Source: Vibrio metoecus (GTDB taxonomy: Bacteria > Pseudomonadota > Gammaproteobacteria > Enterobacterales > Vibrionaceae). Taken from it: 64,000 nucleotides of DNA. A model generated the notes under the pieces. The model saw nothing but the letters and a program-made list of their open reading frames with translations. It searched no databases and was not told the origin of the DNA. The position numbers and the translations under genes were made by a program. Position 1 is the stretch's first letter. Every line of letters starts with the position of its first letter. Where the stretch lies: contig NZ_JJMN01000046.1 of assembly GCF_000696385.1 (NCBI RefSeq), positions 372,001 to 436,000 of the forward strand. The letters run 5' to 3'. Of this stretch, positions 51,053 through 60,961 are shown piece by piece.

Positions 51053-52723
51053 ATGTGGAAAGAGATACTCGAATTCACGCCAGATAGACAGCAAGTGCTT
51101 GCCAAATTAGGCGCACAAACCGCAGCCAAAGAGCTGAATCGGACTGAGCTGCCTATGGTGTTGGCGCAAATTGGAGCGGGTAAACTGTTCATATTGGATG
51201 AAGCTGTCACTCGTTTTATCAATAGCGTTAAAGAAGGCAAACGCGCCGCGTTTGAAGGCATCGTGATTGCGGAAGTGCGTAATGCGACCGTTTCCGTGGT
51301 GTTGGGTGAGAAAGAAATGCTTGCGAGCATGGTTGTCACAGGGGCGTATGGTGGGCGAGGCTTACGTGGCAATGAGCTGGTACACGCTCTAGCGCAAGCG
51401 AGCGTGTTGAAAGGTATCAACAAACTGGCGCTAAAAAAAGTGCTGTTGGTGAGTAGCCAATTGAAACCAGGAGAAGTGTTTACCCAGCCAGTCGCGCGTG
51501 GCAAAGAACCCATTCAAGGACGTGATACCCAGTTTGTCCCATTAGTTGAGGATGTATCGAAACGGGTACTCCGTCCACAAAAGAAAGCCGGTGAAAACAA
51601 ACTCGATATGCGCAATTTGGGTGAAACCATCACTGTAGGAGAAAATGATCCCGTGATGCGTCGTTTACCCGCCACGAAAGGCGAAATCGGCTATACCGTT
51701 CAGGGTAAGCCTATTCCGCCCAAGCCCGGTAAAGAATCGGTACTTGTGGCAGGCAAAGGTACACATATTTCTCCCAATGACCCGAATTTATTACTTGCTA
51801 GCCAAGCGGGCATGCCCCTCATCAAAAAGAACACCATCGAAGTGGATAGCGCGCTTTGCTTGAATCATGTGAGTGTGGCAACCGGACACATTCGTTTCAA
51901 AGGGAATGTGGTGATCGCAGGAGATATTGAACCGGGGATGATTGTTCGCGCGACGGGTTCAATTACCGTTGGGGGATTTATTGAATCTGCCAACGTACAG
52001 GCACAAGGCGATATTGAAGTTGGCAAAGGTATTATCGGACATACGGTGACGGATGATGAAGAACACAGCTGTGTGGTGAAATCAGGAGCCAGTATTCGTG
52101 CGACTTATGCACAATATGCAGAGCTACAAGCCGCAGACTCGATTCACCTTGCGGTGCACAGTATGGGTAATATTATTCGCTGTGGGAATGATCTCACGGT
52201 GTTAGACAGCAAGCTTACCCAAGGTACCCTTAGTGCTGGAAGTGCGAAAGTTGGAGGAAAAATCCTTTGTTTTAACCTTGGGGTAGAGGGGGATACTGCC
52301 ACTCACGTTGAAGCGTTTGCTCGTTACCAAAGTTACAAAGAGCGGATCAATAAACATAAGGATCTCTATAAACAGGCGCAAGATACCACTATGGAACTGA
52401 TCCGCCGTGAAATCGAGTTTAAAAAGCGCCCTAAAGCGGAACGTAGTGATGAAGAGGCGCAAGAGATTGACGCTGCCAAAGTGGAAGCCACAACGCAAAT
52501 GGAGAAGATTAAGCTCGCTTTGGATATGCTCAATGAAGAGTTTGAGCAGCAATTAGCTGAAAACACGGTAGAGGCTAAAAATAAGGTCTTTACGCATGTC
52601 ACTATCCAGTTTGGTGACGAGCGGGTTTTGACGAAACGCGCTCATGGTCCCTCCACCTTTATGTTCAATCAGCATGAGATTAAATTTTCTTCATTGCTAG
52701 AAGCGGTCGATATCGGGCTTTAA
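51053..52723 (+). CDS. FapA-family (DUF342) polymer-forming protein
   Basis: 556 residues. N-terminal alpha/beta part (1-180), then repeated right-handed beta-helix turns from about 265 to 420 (HIRFKGNVVIAGDIEPGMIVRATGSITVGGFIE, SIRATYAQYAELQAADSIHLA) and a long coiled coil (about 425-510). DUF342 proteins have been linked to flagellar assembly or polar localisation; in V. vulnificus FapA binds enzyme IIA-Glc. No recognisable Shine-Dalgarno before the ATG. Single gene, ended by a terminator shared with lapB. Confidence 0.88.
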   Translation: MWKEILEFTPDRQQVLAKLGAQTAAKELNRTELPMVLAQIGAGKLFILDEAVTRFINSVKEGKRAAFEGIVIAEVRNATVSVVLGEKEMLASMVVTGAYGGRGLRGNELVHALAQASVLKGINKLALKKVLLVSSQLKPGEVFTQPVARGKEPIQGRDTQFVPLVEDVSKRVLRPQKKAGENKLDMRNLGETITVGENDPVMRRLPATKGEIGYTVQGKPIPPKPGKESVLVAGKGTHISPNDPNLLLASQAGMPLIKKNTIEVDSALCLNHVSVATGHIRFKGNVVIAGDIEPGMIVRATGSITVGGFIESANVQAQGDIEVGKGIIGHTVTDDEEHSCVVKSGASIRATYAQYAELQAADSIHLAVHSMGNIIRCGNDLTVLDSKLTQGTLSAGSAKVGGKILCFNLGVEGDTATHVEAFARYQSYKERINKHKDLYKQAQDTTMELIRREIEFKKRPKAERSDEEAQEIDAAKVEATTQMEKIKLALDMLNEEFEQQLAENTVEAKNKVFTHVTIQFGDERVLTKRAHGPSTFMFNQHEIKFSSLLEAVDIGL

Positions 52724-52747
52724 ATCGAAAGGAAGCCGCAGAAAAAC

Positions 52748-52774
52748 AAAAGGGAACCAACTAGGTTCCCTTTT
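52748..52774. terminator. Bidirectional terminator between the fapA-like gene and lapB
   Basis: AAAAGGGAACC / GGTTCCCTTTT with an AACTA loop and T runs on both strands. Confidence 0.85.
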
Positions 52775-52823
52775 TGTGTGATGCCTCAATACAGGCTATC
52801 GCGCGGTTTTTTGACCGTGGCAA

Positions 52824-54938
52824 CTATTGCACTGCGCGAACATTCCCTTGACGCAGATCGTTGAGCACTTCGTGTTTCGGCCCATCGGCAATCACACAGC
52901 CTTTTTCCATGACAATGACACGATCGACGACATCCAGCATCGAGGTTTTATGGGTGATCAAAATCAGCGTTTCGCTCGGTTTTAGTTGGCTGAGCTGCTG
53001 CTTAATATGCATCTCTGAGCGATTATCCATCGCGCTGGTGGGTTCATCCATCAGCAGTACCGGAGGGCGACCAAGTAAAGCTCGTGCAATGGATACGGAT
53101 TGACGCTGTCCACCAGAGAGTAGCATACCGCCTTCACCCACTTGGCGTTCTAATCCGGCGGGATCTTGCTGAGTAAAGGCCGTCACCCCTGCTCGGTTGG
53201 CTGCATCCATCACTTCACGATCATCGGCCAATGGACGGCCAAGTGTAATGTTGTCGCGAATTGAACCGTAAAACAGCACGCTGTCTTGTGGTACACAAGC
53301 AATATTACGGCGAATATCGATGTGGTGCAGTTGAGATATGTCGGTATCGTCGATGCGTACATGCCCTTCCGTTGGCTTGTACAGCCCCATAATCAGGCGC
53401 TCAAGCGTGGTTTTCCCTGAACCAATTCGGCCTATGATAGCGACTTTTTCACCGGGGTTAATGGTGAGGCTCAAATCGCGAACGGAAGCCATTGGGGAGT
53501 TGGGGTAATGGAAGGTCACGCGATCTAGCTCAATTTTACCTTGAATGATTGGGCGGTGAATGTAACGTTTGCCTTCCTCTTGTTCATCCGGCATTGCCAT
53601 CACTTGCTCAATAATGGTCATGGATGATTTGGCTTGATTATAACGAGTAGAAAGCAGAGAAAGTTGCACGAGTGGGCCAATGGCTCGACCGCTAAGCATG
53701 GTTGCCGCAATCAATCCACCCATAGTCAAATCCCCCTTGGAGATGAGATAAACCCCAACGATGATCATGCCGATATTCGCTGCCTGTTGAACAAATCCTG
53801 CCGTATTTTGAATGCTGTCGGTAATCCGGCGGCTTTTAATGTTCCAGTTAGCCATGTGGGCGACGGCTTCTTCCCAGCGGTACTGGAATTGACCTTGCGC
53901 ACCAAACAGCTTCACGGTTTCTAACCCATACAGGCTTTCAATTAAGTTGGCGTATTTTTGTGAGGCGAGCCGGGAACCCTCTTCAATGGCTTTGCGTAAG
54001 GGGCCTTGAATTAATATTGAGTAAACCACCAACACCAGTACACCAATGATAGGAACCCAAACTAGGTGTCCTGCCATTAACCAGATCAACACTAAAAACA
54101 GCAGTGCAAATGGCAAATCAATCAGTGATGAAATGGTCGCTGAGGTAAAAAACTCGCGAATCGATTCAAACTCCTGCAAATGGCGTGCAAAAGCCCCGAC
54201 TGAAGGTGGCCGAGCCTCCATACGAATGCCCATCACTTTGCTAAACAGCTTGGAGGAGATCAAAATGTCCGATTTTTTCCCAGCTACGTCGATGAAGTAG
54301 TTGCGTAGCATTTTGAATACGAAGTCGAATAAAAAGATCACTAAGATGCCGCTAGATAACACCCATAGAGTTTCAAAGGCCAAATTCGGCACAACTTTGT
54401 CGTATACGATGCGGGAAAACATCGGAGCGGCGATCGCAAATAAATTAATCAATAGTGACGCGATCAACACATCACGATAGATGTGTTTCGATTTGAAAAT
54501 CGTGCTCCAAAACCAGTGGCCATCTCTCGATTTAAGCACTTCTGGTGAGCGTTCATCAAAGCGAAACTGTTTTTTGACCATGAAGTAGCGGCCAATATAC
54601 AAGGCTTCTAAATCATCCATCGGATAGGCAACCGGAACCATACCCGATTCGGCGGTAACAATTTCAGCTTCTTGAGTTTCTTGGTTAATGCTGTTGAGTA
54701 CGCAGGCTTCCCCACCTTTGAGCAGCAATACCACTGGGAAAACCAAATGTGGGATTTTGTCTAAAGGCGCGCGGTTTTCTTTTGCGATAAGCCCTGCTCT
54801 TTCCGCAGAGCGAGGGAAAAGAAAGGGCGTCAGCTTACCGTCAGCCAAAGGTAGGCCGTTGATCAGAGCTTCAGGAGAATTCGCTAAGCCGTAATAGCGG
54901 CTTACGTACACCAGCGAATTGAGTAATGTATCTTGCAT
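52824..54938 (-). CDS. lapB: LapB-type type I secretion ABC transporter
   Basis: 704 residues. N-terminal C39-peptidase-like domain (1-130) without the catalytic Cys, as usual for RTX/adhesin exporters; membrane domain about 155-430 with six helices; ATPase with Walker A IIGRIGSGKTTLERL, signature LLSGGQRQSVSIARAL, and Walker B VLLMDEPTSAMD. LssB/LapB family, exporting very large surface adhesins with LapC and an outer-membrane TolC-like partner. It follows lapD by 14 bp in the minus-strand operon. No adhesin gene is in the window. Confidence 0.92.
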   Translation of the reverse strand: MQDTLLNSLVYVSRYYGLANSPEALINGLPLADGKLTPFLFPRSAERAGLIAKENRAPLDKIPHLVFPVVLLLKGGEACVLNSINQETQEAEIVTAESGMVPVAYPMDDLEALYIGRYFMVKKQFRFDERSPEVLKSRDGHWFWSTIFKSKHIYRDVLIASLLINLFAIAAPMFSRIVYDKVVPNLAFETLWVLSSGILVIFLFDFVFKMLRNYFIDVAGKKSDILISSKLFSKVMGIRMEARPPSVGAFARHLQEFESIREFFTSATISSLIDLPFALLFLVLIWLMAGHLVWVPIIGVLVLVVYSILIQGPLRKAIEEGSRLASQKYANLIESLYGLETVKLFGAQGQFQYRWEEAVAHMANWNIKSRRITDSIQNTAGFVQQAANIGMIIVGVYLISKGDLTMGGLIAATMLSGRAIGPLVQLSLLSTRYNQAKSSMTIIEQVMAMPDEQEEGKRYIHRPIIQGKIELDRVTFHYPNSPMASVRDLSLTINPGEKVAIIGRIGSGKTTLERLIMGLYKPTEGHVRIDDTDISQLHHIDIRRNIACVPQDSVLFYGSIRDNITLGRPLADDREVMDAANRAGVTAFTQQDPAGLERQVGEGGMLLSGGQRQSVSIARALLGRPPVLLMDEPTSAMDNRSEMHIKQQLSQLKPSETLILITHKTSMLDVVDRVIVMEKGCVIADGPKHEVLNDLRQGNVRAVQ

Positions 54939-54952
54939 GCCTTTGGCCTTGG

Positions 54953-56867
54953 TTACTTATCTACAATGAAGCCTTGGAAGACTTCAATAAAATGTTCTGA
55001 AAGAAAATCGAGCTGGGTCTGTGTTTCAACCCGAGAGGCAATTGTCGTGATCCCCAAGTTATGCGCGGTGCGCGAAATGGACGTCAGGGTGAATTTTTGG
55101 CGTTCGTCATCCAAGTTATGGGTGAACAGATAATCCAACTTCACATACTTAGGACGGAACTCGTTGATGTAATCGAGAGATTGGAAGTTACGCCCATAGT
55201 TATCGACCCCAAAATCCGCGCCTGCGTTGCGTACGGCATTACAAAATAGCGCGGTGTAATGGGGTTCATTCACAAAACAGCCTTCGGGGATTTCAAAATG
55301 CAGTAAGTTCGCGATGGAGAGATGCTTGCTTAACGTCTGACTAATCCAACGAATAAAGCTTGGTTGAGAAATACTGCCTTGAGCAATGTTGATCGCGAGA
55401 GGCTCGGTTTGTTCGCCTTTTTCCAGTCGATGGATGACTTGTTCAATCACATATTGGTCGAAAATGTGGCTGGCGTTGAGCTGTTCTAAAGCGAACAGGA
55501 ACTGGTTAGCGGTGTAGCGAACACCGTCTTTTTCAAAGGCAGAGAACACTTCACGGTGGAACGTTTGTCCCCAACTGCTGTTCGCCGCTTGGAAGCGGAA
55601 ACTGAACCAGTCGTTATGGATGGCTTCTTCCACCAAGGTTTTCCACTGCTGTTTACCTAAAATCACCTTGTCGGTATCGCTGCTGATAAAGCCATAATTC
55701 AGTTCTGGATTTGACTTAGCCTTGGCAAGGGCATTATCTAGCAACGAGAGCAATTGGGTTGTCGAGGATTTGACGTTTATTGCTGACTACCCCCTAAAGC
55801 GAGAGATTGGCTTTCGCCATTCCTGTCGGGTCGGGGTTAATGTCTTCGACACAAGTCACAATGCTATCGGCAACAATTTTTAGTTCGCTTTCATCCATAT
55901 TCGGCATGATGATACCGAACTCATAAGTGGAAATACGCGCAATCGAAATGTCTTTGGTGGTAATCGAATTTTTCAGGCGGTCCGCTAACTCACGAACCAT
56001 GCCGTCACCGGATTCATATCCCTTATCTTCATAGAGTTCTTTAATGAACTCAGCTTGTAAAATGGCCACTCCGCCAATACCACTTTCTGAAAGCCAGCCA
56101 CTCAACTGGCTCATGTAATAAGCTCGGTTACCTAGATGAGAAACTGGGTCAAGATAGGCACGTTCACGCAGTTGTTGAGCTTCTTTGGCTTGAGCTTTAA
56201 AAGCTTTTTCAACCTGTTCAGACATCTTATTGATGCCATCCACCACATAAATCAGGTCTTGGGTATTTGGGCGTGGTAAGGGCTCACCAAACTGGTTGTT
56301 CGCGACTTGCTCCATTTTGTTGACGATCAGTTGTAGTGGCTTGAGTGAGCGTTTCAAGATAAACGCAACGGCTAGCATACCGATCACCAAAATAGCAACA
56401 AAGGCAGTGCAGAGGCGGATCAGGGCTTCCCACAGTTGGGCGTAGGCAGGCCCAGGGTGACTGACGATTTCAACCTCTGCGAGCTGCATCCAACCACTGG
56501 TCACCACTCGTCGGTCATGGATTGGTTCGAAAAGATTTAATTGGGTAAACCATTTCGGCACATCACTGGGTTGAATTGGATAAGAGCGGAGGATTTCGGT
56601 GCCATCATCGAGGAAAATCAATCGCACGACCGAATAGCTACTGCCGTCAAACAGCGCATTGATCACGGATTCTACCGCAACGTTATCCTTCTTCTCCAAG
56701 TAAGGAGCCAACGCCAACCCCACCGTGTTGATGGTGTTATTGACCTCAGAACGTTGTTGTTGCTCAAGACTGTTGCGGGTGGTGTTGAATTCGATAGTAA
56801 AAACCGAAACCAACAACAGTATAAACACCGCGATCATCCCTGCGACCAGTTGTTTGTATAGCGTCAT
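54953..56867 (-). pseudogene. lapD: LapD c-di-GMP receptor (degenerate GGDEF-EAL), split by a stop and a frame shift
   Basis: First frame 56867-55794: membrane helix, periplasmic LapD_MoxY_N domain, second membrane helix about 150-168, HAMP (LKPLQLIVNKMEQVANNQ), GGDEF domain whose active motif is STYEF instead of GGDEF. Second frame 55753-54953: EAL domain with the EAL motif replaced (REVFSAF), plus YVKLDYLFTH and ASRVETQTQLDFL. Between them are an in-frame TAG at about 55793 and a one-base shift in AAA. The corrected length is about 637 residues, normal LapD. It binds c-di-GMP and sequesters LapG. Older annotation may list two genes. Confidence 0.88.
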
Positions 56868-56872
56868 AGTGC

Positions 56873-57535
56873 CTACTCATCATAGCTAACTAGAGGTTTA
56901 TTCAATTTTAGTGAGCGCTCTCTGGCTCTTAAATCATTCCACAAACTCAGTCTCGAAGAGTCACCCGCCAGTTGTCCGTTATTGGATTTCATGAGCCACA
57001 AATTCTTACCATTGAAGCTGTAGATAGGCAGTAAATCTTTGCGAGTTGAAGCGGGTTTAATTTGTGGATTGAGGTTATCCAAAATCACCGGTTCGGCACT
57101 CGGGGTTGAGTAATACGCCAGAACCATATGAAATTGATTTAATTCAATCGCTTTAACATACACGAGACGGAGTTTCTTATCTGATACACCCAGCTCTAAC
57201 AGCGAGAAATACTTCGCAATTGTGAAATCTTCACAATCACCTGCATTACTTCCAAGAAACTCCAAAGGCGTCGCCCAGTAATCGTTGACACCCCAAAGGT
57301 GAATATCGTTCACAAAGTTGAGTTGGTTAAAGAACGCATTCACTTCTTGCAGTTGCTCTTTCTCGGACATCGATGCCAACTGTGCCATCTTTAGCCGCCA
57401 AGTTTCTACGCGTTTGCCTGCTCGCGGGCCATAAGTTGCTTTCACCGCATCCACCCACTGCTGCTCTTTAGTATTGAGCGCGAGCGAGAATGAGGAGACA
57501 CAAATGGCCAGAGAGAGAACAATCCAACGTTTCAT
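56873..57535 (-). CDS. lapG: LapG periplasmic cysteine protease (transglutaminase-like)
   Basis: 220 residues with a signal peptide (MKRWIVLSLAICVSSFSLA). Catalytic triad candidates: Cys in SNAGDCEDFTIAKYF, His in LNQFHMVLAYY, Asp in PVILDNLNP, matching bacterial transglutaminase-like Cys proteases. LapG cleaves the N-terminal retention module of large adhesins to release cells; LapD holds it inactive when c-di-GMP is high. 5 bp upstream of lapD. Confidence 0.94.
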   Translation of the reverse strand: MKRWIVLSLAICVSSFSLALNTKEQQWVDAVKATYGPRAGKRVETWRLKMAQLASMSEKEQLQEVNAFFNQLNFVNDIHLWGVNDYWATPLEFLGSNAGDCEDFTIAKYFSLLELGVSDKKLRLVYVKAIELNQFHMVLAYYSTPSAEPVILDNLNPQIKPASTRKDLLPIYSFNGKNLWLMKSNNGQLAGDSSRLSLWNDLRARERSLKLNKPLVSYDE

Positions 57536-57543
57536 AGGGCGGA

Positions 57544-58936
57544 CTATTCCCTCAGCGCATTATTTTGCGCACTCAAAATCGGTTTGAGCAGATAATCAAG
57601 AACCGTTCTTTTACCCGTAATAATATCCACCGAGGCCGTCATCCCAGGGATGATCGGTAAGTTTTTATCATGGCCAATGGTGGTTTCTTTGGTGCGGACT
57701 CGAACAAGGTAAAAGCTATTGCCTTCTTCATCTTGAGTGGTATCGGCACTGATGTGTTCAAGAGTACCTTCAAGGCCACCATATCGGGTGAAGTCGTAAG
57801 CGGTGAATTTCACAATAGCCGGTAACTCAGGGCGTAAGAACGCGATGTCTTGTGGCGCTATTTGTGCCTCGACTAACAAGGTATCTTCGGTGGGAACGAT
57901 CTCGACGATGTTCATACCGGGTTGAATAACGCCGCCCACCGTATTCACATAGAGCGTTTTTACTGTACCAGTGACCGGTGACACCACCACGGTGCGATTC
58001 ACTTTGTCTTCCAAGCCGACAGCCGATTCGGTTAGCGCGGAGAGTTTGTCTTGCGCTTGGTTTAGCTTGTCTTGCTGTTCGGTACGAAACTTTTGTGCAG
58101 CGTTAATGCGGCTCAACATGGCTTCTCGTACCGCGGCTTTGAGCACCGGAATCTTTAATTCGGTAGAGGTGAGTTCACGACGAGTATCGTTGACTTGGCG
58201 CTGCAGTTTGAGAAGTTCAATCTTTGGTACCACACCTTCATTAGCGAGTGGTTCAGTGATTTCCAACTCTTTTTTTGCAAAGTCATAACCTTGACGAAGG
58301 CTTACCACCCGTGATTCTGCTTCAACCAAATCTTGTTGTTTTTGCTTAATTTGCTGAGAGAGTACTGACAGTTGGTTACGCAGGTTATCCAAATCTTGTC
58401 GGTATTGATTACGTTGACGTTCCACCAACTCTGGTTGTGAATCACTTAAAACGGGCGGAAAAGCAAGTTTGCTGTAATCAAGTCGGACACTGTTTGACCA
58501 GTTTTTCTCTTCGAAGCTTTCATCAATAATCACGCTAGAAATCGAAGCAGACAGTTGTAATACACTGGCGGTTAAGTTGGCCACTTGCTGTTCGCGCTCG
58601 CGAAAGTCGGAGCGAAACCGAGTATCGTCAATCAGAATTAACTGTTGACCCTTCTGCACTTGTTCCCCTTCTCGCACCAGAATTTGTTTTACCAATCCCC
58701 CTTCCAAGTTTTGAATAACCTGAACTTGAGAAGAGGGAACCTACTTTGCCTTGGCCAACGGTGACTTTATCGATTTCTGCCCAGGAAGCCCAAGTGACAG
58801 CAAGAATGAAAAAAGCCACCATAACCCAGAGAATGATTCGCGCGCTGTGCGGGGTATTGAGTAGCAAAGCGGCGGTTTTATCATCCACGTAATCCAATTC
58901 TTCGGCAGTGAGCTTGTTATAACTGCGGTTGCTCAT
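57544..58936 (-). CDS. lapC: LapC-type HlyD-family membrane fusion protein, frame-shifted
   Basis: ATG at 58936 (MSNRSYNKLTAEELDYVDD) has AGGAA upstream. Membrane helix about 38-58 (ARIILWVMVAFFILAVTWASW), then TVGQGKV; the frame breaks at about 58737 (GG for G), and corrected it reads VPSSQVQVIQNLEGGLVKQILVREGEQV, the lipoyl half-motif. Long coiled coils follow (residues about 110-290), then the second lipoyl/beta-barrel part with VVSPVTGTVKTLYVNTVGGVIQPGM. 463 residues. First gene of lapC-lapG-lapD-lapB. Confidence 0.9.
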
Positions 58937-59216
58937 GAGTAATTCCTGTTTCACACCATCCCAGAGCTTTAGAGATTACCGCCGTGTTCACGGTAACACT
59001 AAGTCGTATAGGAATATTTAGTTGGTTGATTTTATTATGTGTGCCAATAATTGTTAAGGATATGCTATCTGCGGCGAAAGGCCTATTCAGCATTTTAATA
59101 AATTACTCAATTTTTAAAATTTGTGATCTTATTTTGCCGTGCTTGCTTGTGGGTTGCTCGCTTGAGTTATCAGCGGGATAGGCGCACAATCGGGCAAAAA
59201 TAAGTGAGGAGCAGAA

Positions 59217-59852
59217 ATGGATCTTTCAGATATTCGCCGCGAATACATTCATGGTGGGCTAAGACGAAAAGATTTACAGGCCAACCCTATCGAGCAATTT
59301 AACCTGTGGTTACAACAAGCGATTGATGCCAACTTATCCGACCCTACCGCGATGACGGTTGCCACGGTCGATGAACATGGGCAGCCTTTTCAACGTATTG
59401 TGTTACTGAAGAATGTCGATAATGCGGGCTTTGTGTTTTACACCAACTTGGGCAGCCGTAAAGCGCAGCATATTGAGCATAACAATAAAATCAGCCTTCA
59501 CTTCCCATGGCATCCGTTGGAGCGTCAAGTGCATATCACAGGCGTTGCGGAGAAGTTGAGTGCGATGGAAAACATGAAATATTTCCTTTCGCGTCCGAAA
59601 GAGAGCCAAATCGCGGCGATTGCCAGCCATCAAAGTAGCCGAATTTCGGCTCGTGGTGTATTGGAAGGCAAATATCTTGAGCTAAAACAGAAGTTTGCGA
59701 ACGGTGAAATTCCAGTGCCAAGTTTCTGGGGTGGCTACCGTATTAAACCGGAAAGCATTGAATTTTGGCAAGGTGGAGAACACCGATTGCACGACCGTTT
59801 TCTCTACTCGCGTGAGGGAGAAACATGGTCGGTGGATCGACTCGCACCGTAA
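59217..59852 (+). CDS. pdxH: Pyridoxamine 5'-phosphate oxidase
   Basis: 211 residues, normal PdxH. Makes pyridoxal 5'-phosphate with FMN. Motifs: [59 protein letters not shown], and the family end [35 protein letters not shown] precedes the ATG. No gene is seen in the 280 bp between it and lapC; a 65-codon hydrophobic frame there has no ribosome site. Confidence 0.97.
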   Translation: MDLSDIRREYIHGGLRRKDLQANPIEQFNLWLQQAIDANLSDPTAMTVATVDEHGQPFQRIVLLKNVDNAGFVFYTNLGSRKAQHIEHNNKISLHFPWHPLERQVHITGVAEKLSAMENMKYFLSRPKESQIAAIASHQSSRISARGVLEGKYLELKQKFANGEIPVPSFWGGYRIKPESIEFWQGGEHRLHDRFLYSREGETWSVDRLAP

Positions 59853-59875
59853 GATTGTCAGCCAGTGACGATGCG

Positions 59876-59909
59876 ATTGAAGTAACCTCTGTGACGAGGT
59901 TGCTTCAAT
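59876..59909. terminator. Stem-loop between pdxH and vqmA
   Basis: ATTGAAGTAACCTC pairs with GAGGTTGCTTCAAT (one G-T pair), loop TGTGAC, between convergent genes. Confidence 0.65.
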
Positions 59910-59929
59910 ACTTCCTGTTTTCGGCTCCG

Positions 59930-60643
59930 TTAACCCACATGATCACTGAGTACCACCGAAAGCTGTTTTTTGAGCAATGTTTTGGGGATCACCGAACCAA
60001 AACCCCGATCGAGTGCCAAATCAATCAACTGGTCTTTGCTCAACGCTCCAAATTTGTTGCGCAGTTTTGCTTCATACCCTTCTACTGTTTTTATCGAAAT
60101 TCCCATGACACGCGCGATATGCTGCGGTTTTTTGCCATATAGAAGTAAAAACAATACTTCGGATTCACGAGCGGTAAGTTTCAATGCTGCACGGTCAGCC
60201 ATTGATTTAAATGTGCTGGAAGTAGAAAGCCCTGTGGCGCGGCATACCCAATGTCCGACTTCGAGGATCGCGGTGTCCGTTAAATCCTGACCGAAGAAAA
60301 TGGTACCTTGGATGTTGCCATGCTGATCGCGCCAAGGGGTTTTGGTAAAAATGTGCGCATGCCAGTGACCGTCGGGATAGGGGTGGATATCGAGCACCTT
60401 CACCGAATGGCCCGTTTCAATCACATAGCGATCTTGTTGCTGAAATTCAGCGGCACAGGCGGTGGTTGGACTTGGCATTTCAAAATCGGTGCGTCCAATA
60501 CACTCCTCGGCGGTGTTTACTCCAATAAGCTGACCATAAGCTTGATTGGCATAGACGAACACGGAGTTGAGATCTTTGCATCCCCAATATCCTGGCAGTT
60601 GTTTAAATAAAGAAATCTGCTCTGATGTCAGATGGTTAGGCAC
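59930..60643 (-). CDS. vqmA: VqmA, DPO-responsive quorum-sensing transcription factor
   Basis: GTG start at 60643 (PNHLTSEQISLFKQLPGYWGCKDLNSVFVYANQAYGQ) with GGAGG seven bases upstream; 237 residues. An N-terminal PAS domain binds the autoinducer 3,5-dimethylpyrazin-2-ol; the C-terminal LuxR helix-turn-helix is LTARESEVLFLLLYGKKPQHIARVMGISIKTVEGYEAKL. The frame extends to 60862 upstream, but that part overlaps vqmR. It activates vqmR through the palindrome at 60919-60936, repressing biofilm and virulence functions. Confidence 0.95.
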   Translation of the reverse strand: MPNHLTSEQISLFKQLPGYWGCKDLNSVFVYANQAYGQLIGVNTAEECIGRTDFEMPSPTTACAAEFQQQDRYVIETGHSVKVLDIHPYPDGHWHAHIFTKTPWRDQHGNIQGTIFFGQDLTDTAILEVGHWVCRATGLSTSSTFKSMADRAALKLTARESEVLFLLLYGKKPQHIARVMGISIKTVEGYEAKLRNKFGALSKDQLIDLALDRGFGSVIPKTLLKKQLSVVLSDHVG

Positions 60644-60733
60644 ACCATATCCTCCGCTAGAAAAGCGGCGATATGATACCAAGAGCATGCTGGCTTGTAA
60701 GCTAATCTTGCTTGATTTACGACTGTTTGGACG

Positions 60734-60876
60734 AAAAAAAGCCAGCCTGAAGACGGGCTGGCATAAATACAAGAAACATATCTTGTCGACGTGTAGAAGA
60801 GGTTCCATGAATTCAGCGAGGGTCTGCCGAAAACACAGAGGTATCGTATTGATACCAGACATCAGTCATGCAACTC
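60734..60876 (-). ncRNA. vqmR: VqmR small regulatory RNA (5' end approximate)
   Basis: Between the VqmA box and vqmA. The 3' end is a strong intrinsic terminator on the minus strand: GCCAGCC (751-side) pairing with GGCTGGC, then seven T (60741-60734). Counting about 140 nt back, the reported VqmR length, puts the 5' end near 60873-60876, just after a TAAAGT/TTAAGA-type -10. No open frame or ribosome site in this stretch on the minus strand other than the vqmA upstream extension. Confidence 0.82.
60738..60760 (-). terminator. vqmR terminator
   Basis: GCCAGCC / GGCTGGC stem (GCCAGCC at 60741-60747) with a TCTTC-type loop followed by seven T on the minus strand. Confidence 0.85.
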
Positions 60877-60918
60877 ATGTCTTAAAACCTACTTTACCGA
60901 ACAGGATACAAATGAAAA

Positions 60919-60936
60919 AGGGGGGAAATCCCCCCT
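60919..60936. promoter_or_regulatory. VqmA binding site, also a candidate terminator of the upstream gene
   Basis: On the minus strand AGGGGGGATTTCCCCCCT, identical to the VqmA operator as I remember it, centred about 52 bp before the inferred vqmR start. On the minus strand it also forms a 9-bp hairpin (AAAGGGGGG / CCCCCCTTT) followed by TTTTTC, 24 bp after the stop of the gene ending at 60962. Confidence 0.88.
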
Positions 60937-60961
60937 TTCGTTTCATGATTTTATTTCAATA

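Noticed and set aside
58984..59181. 65-codon hydrophobic plus-strand frame before pdxH
   Set aside because: GTG start without Shine-Dalgarno, no family likeness, overlaps the likely pdxH and lapC promoters.
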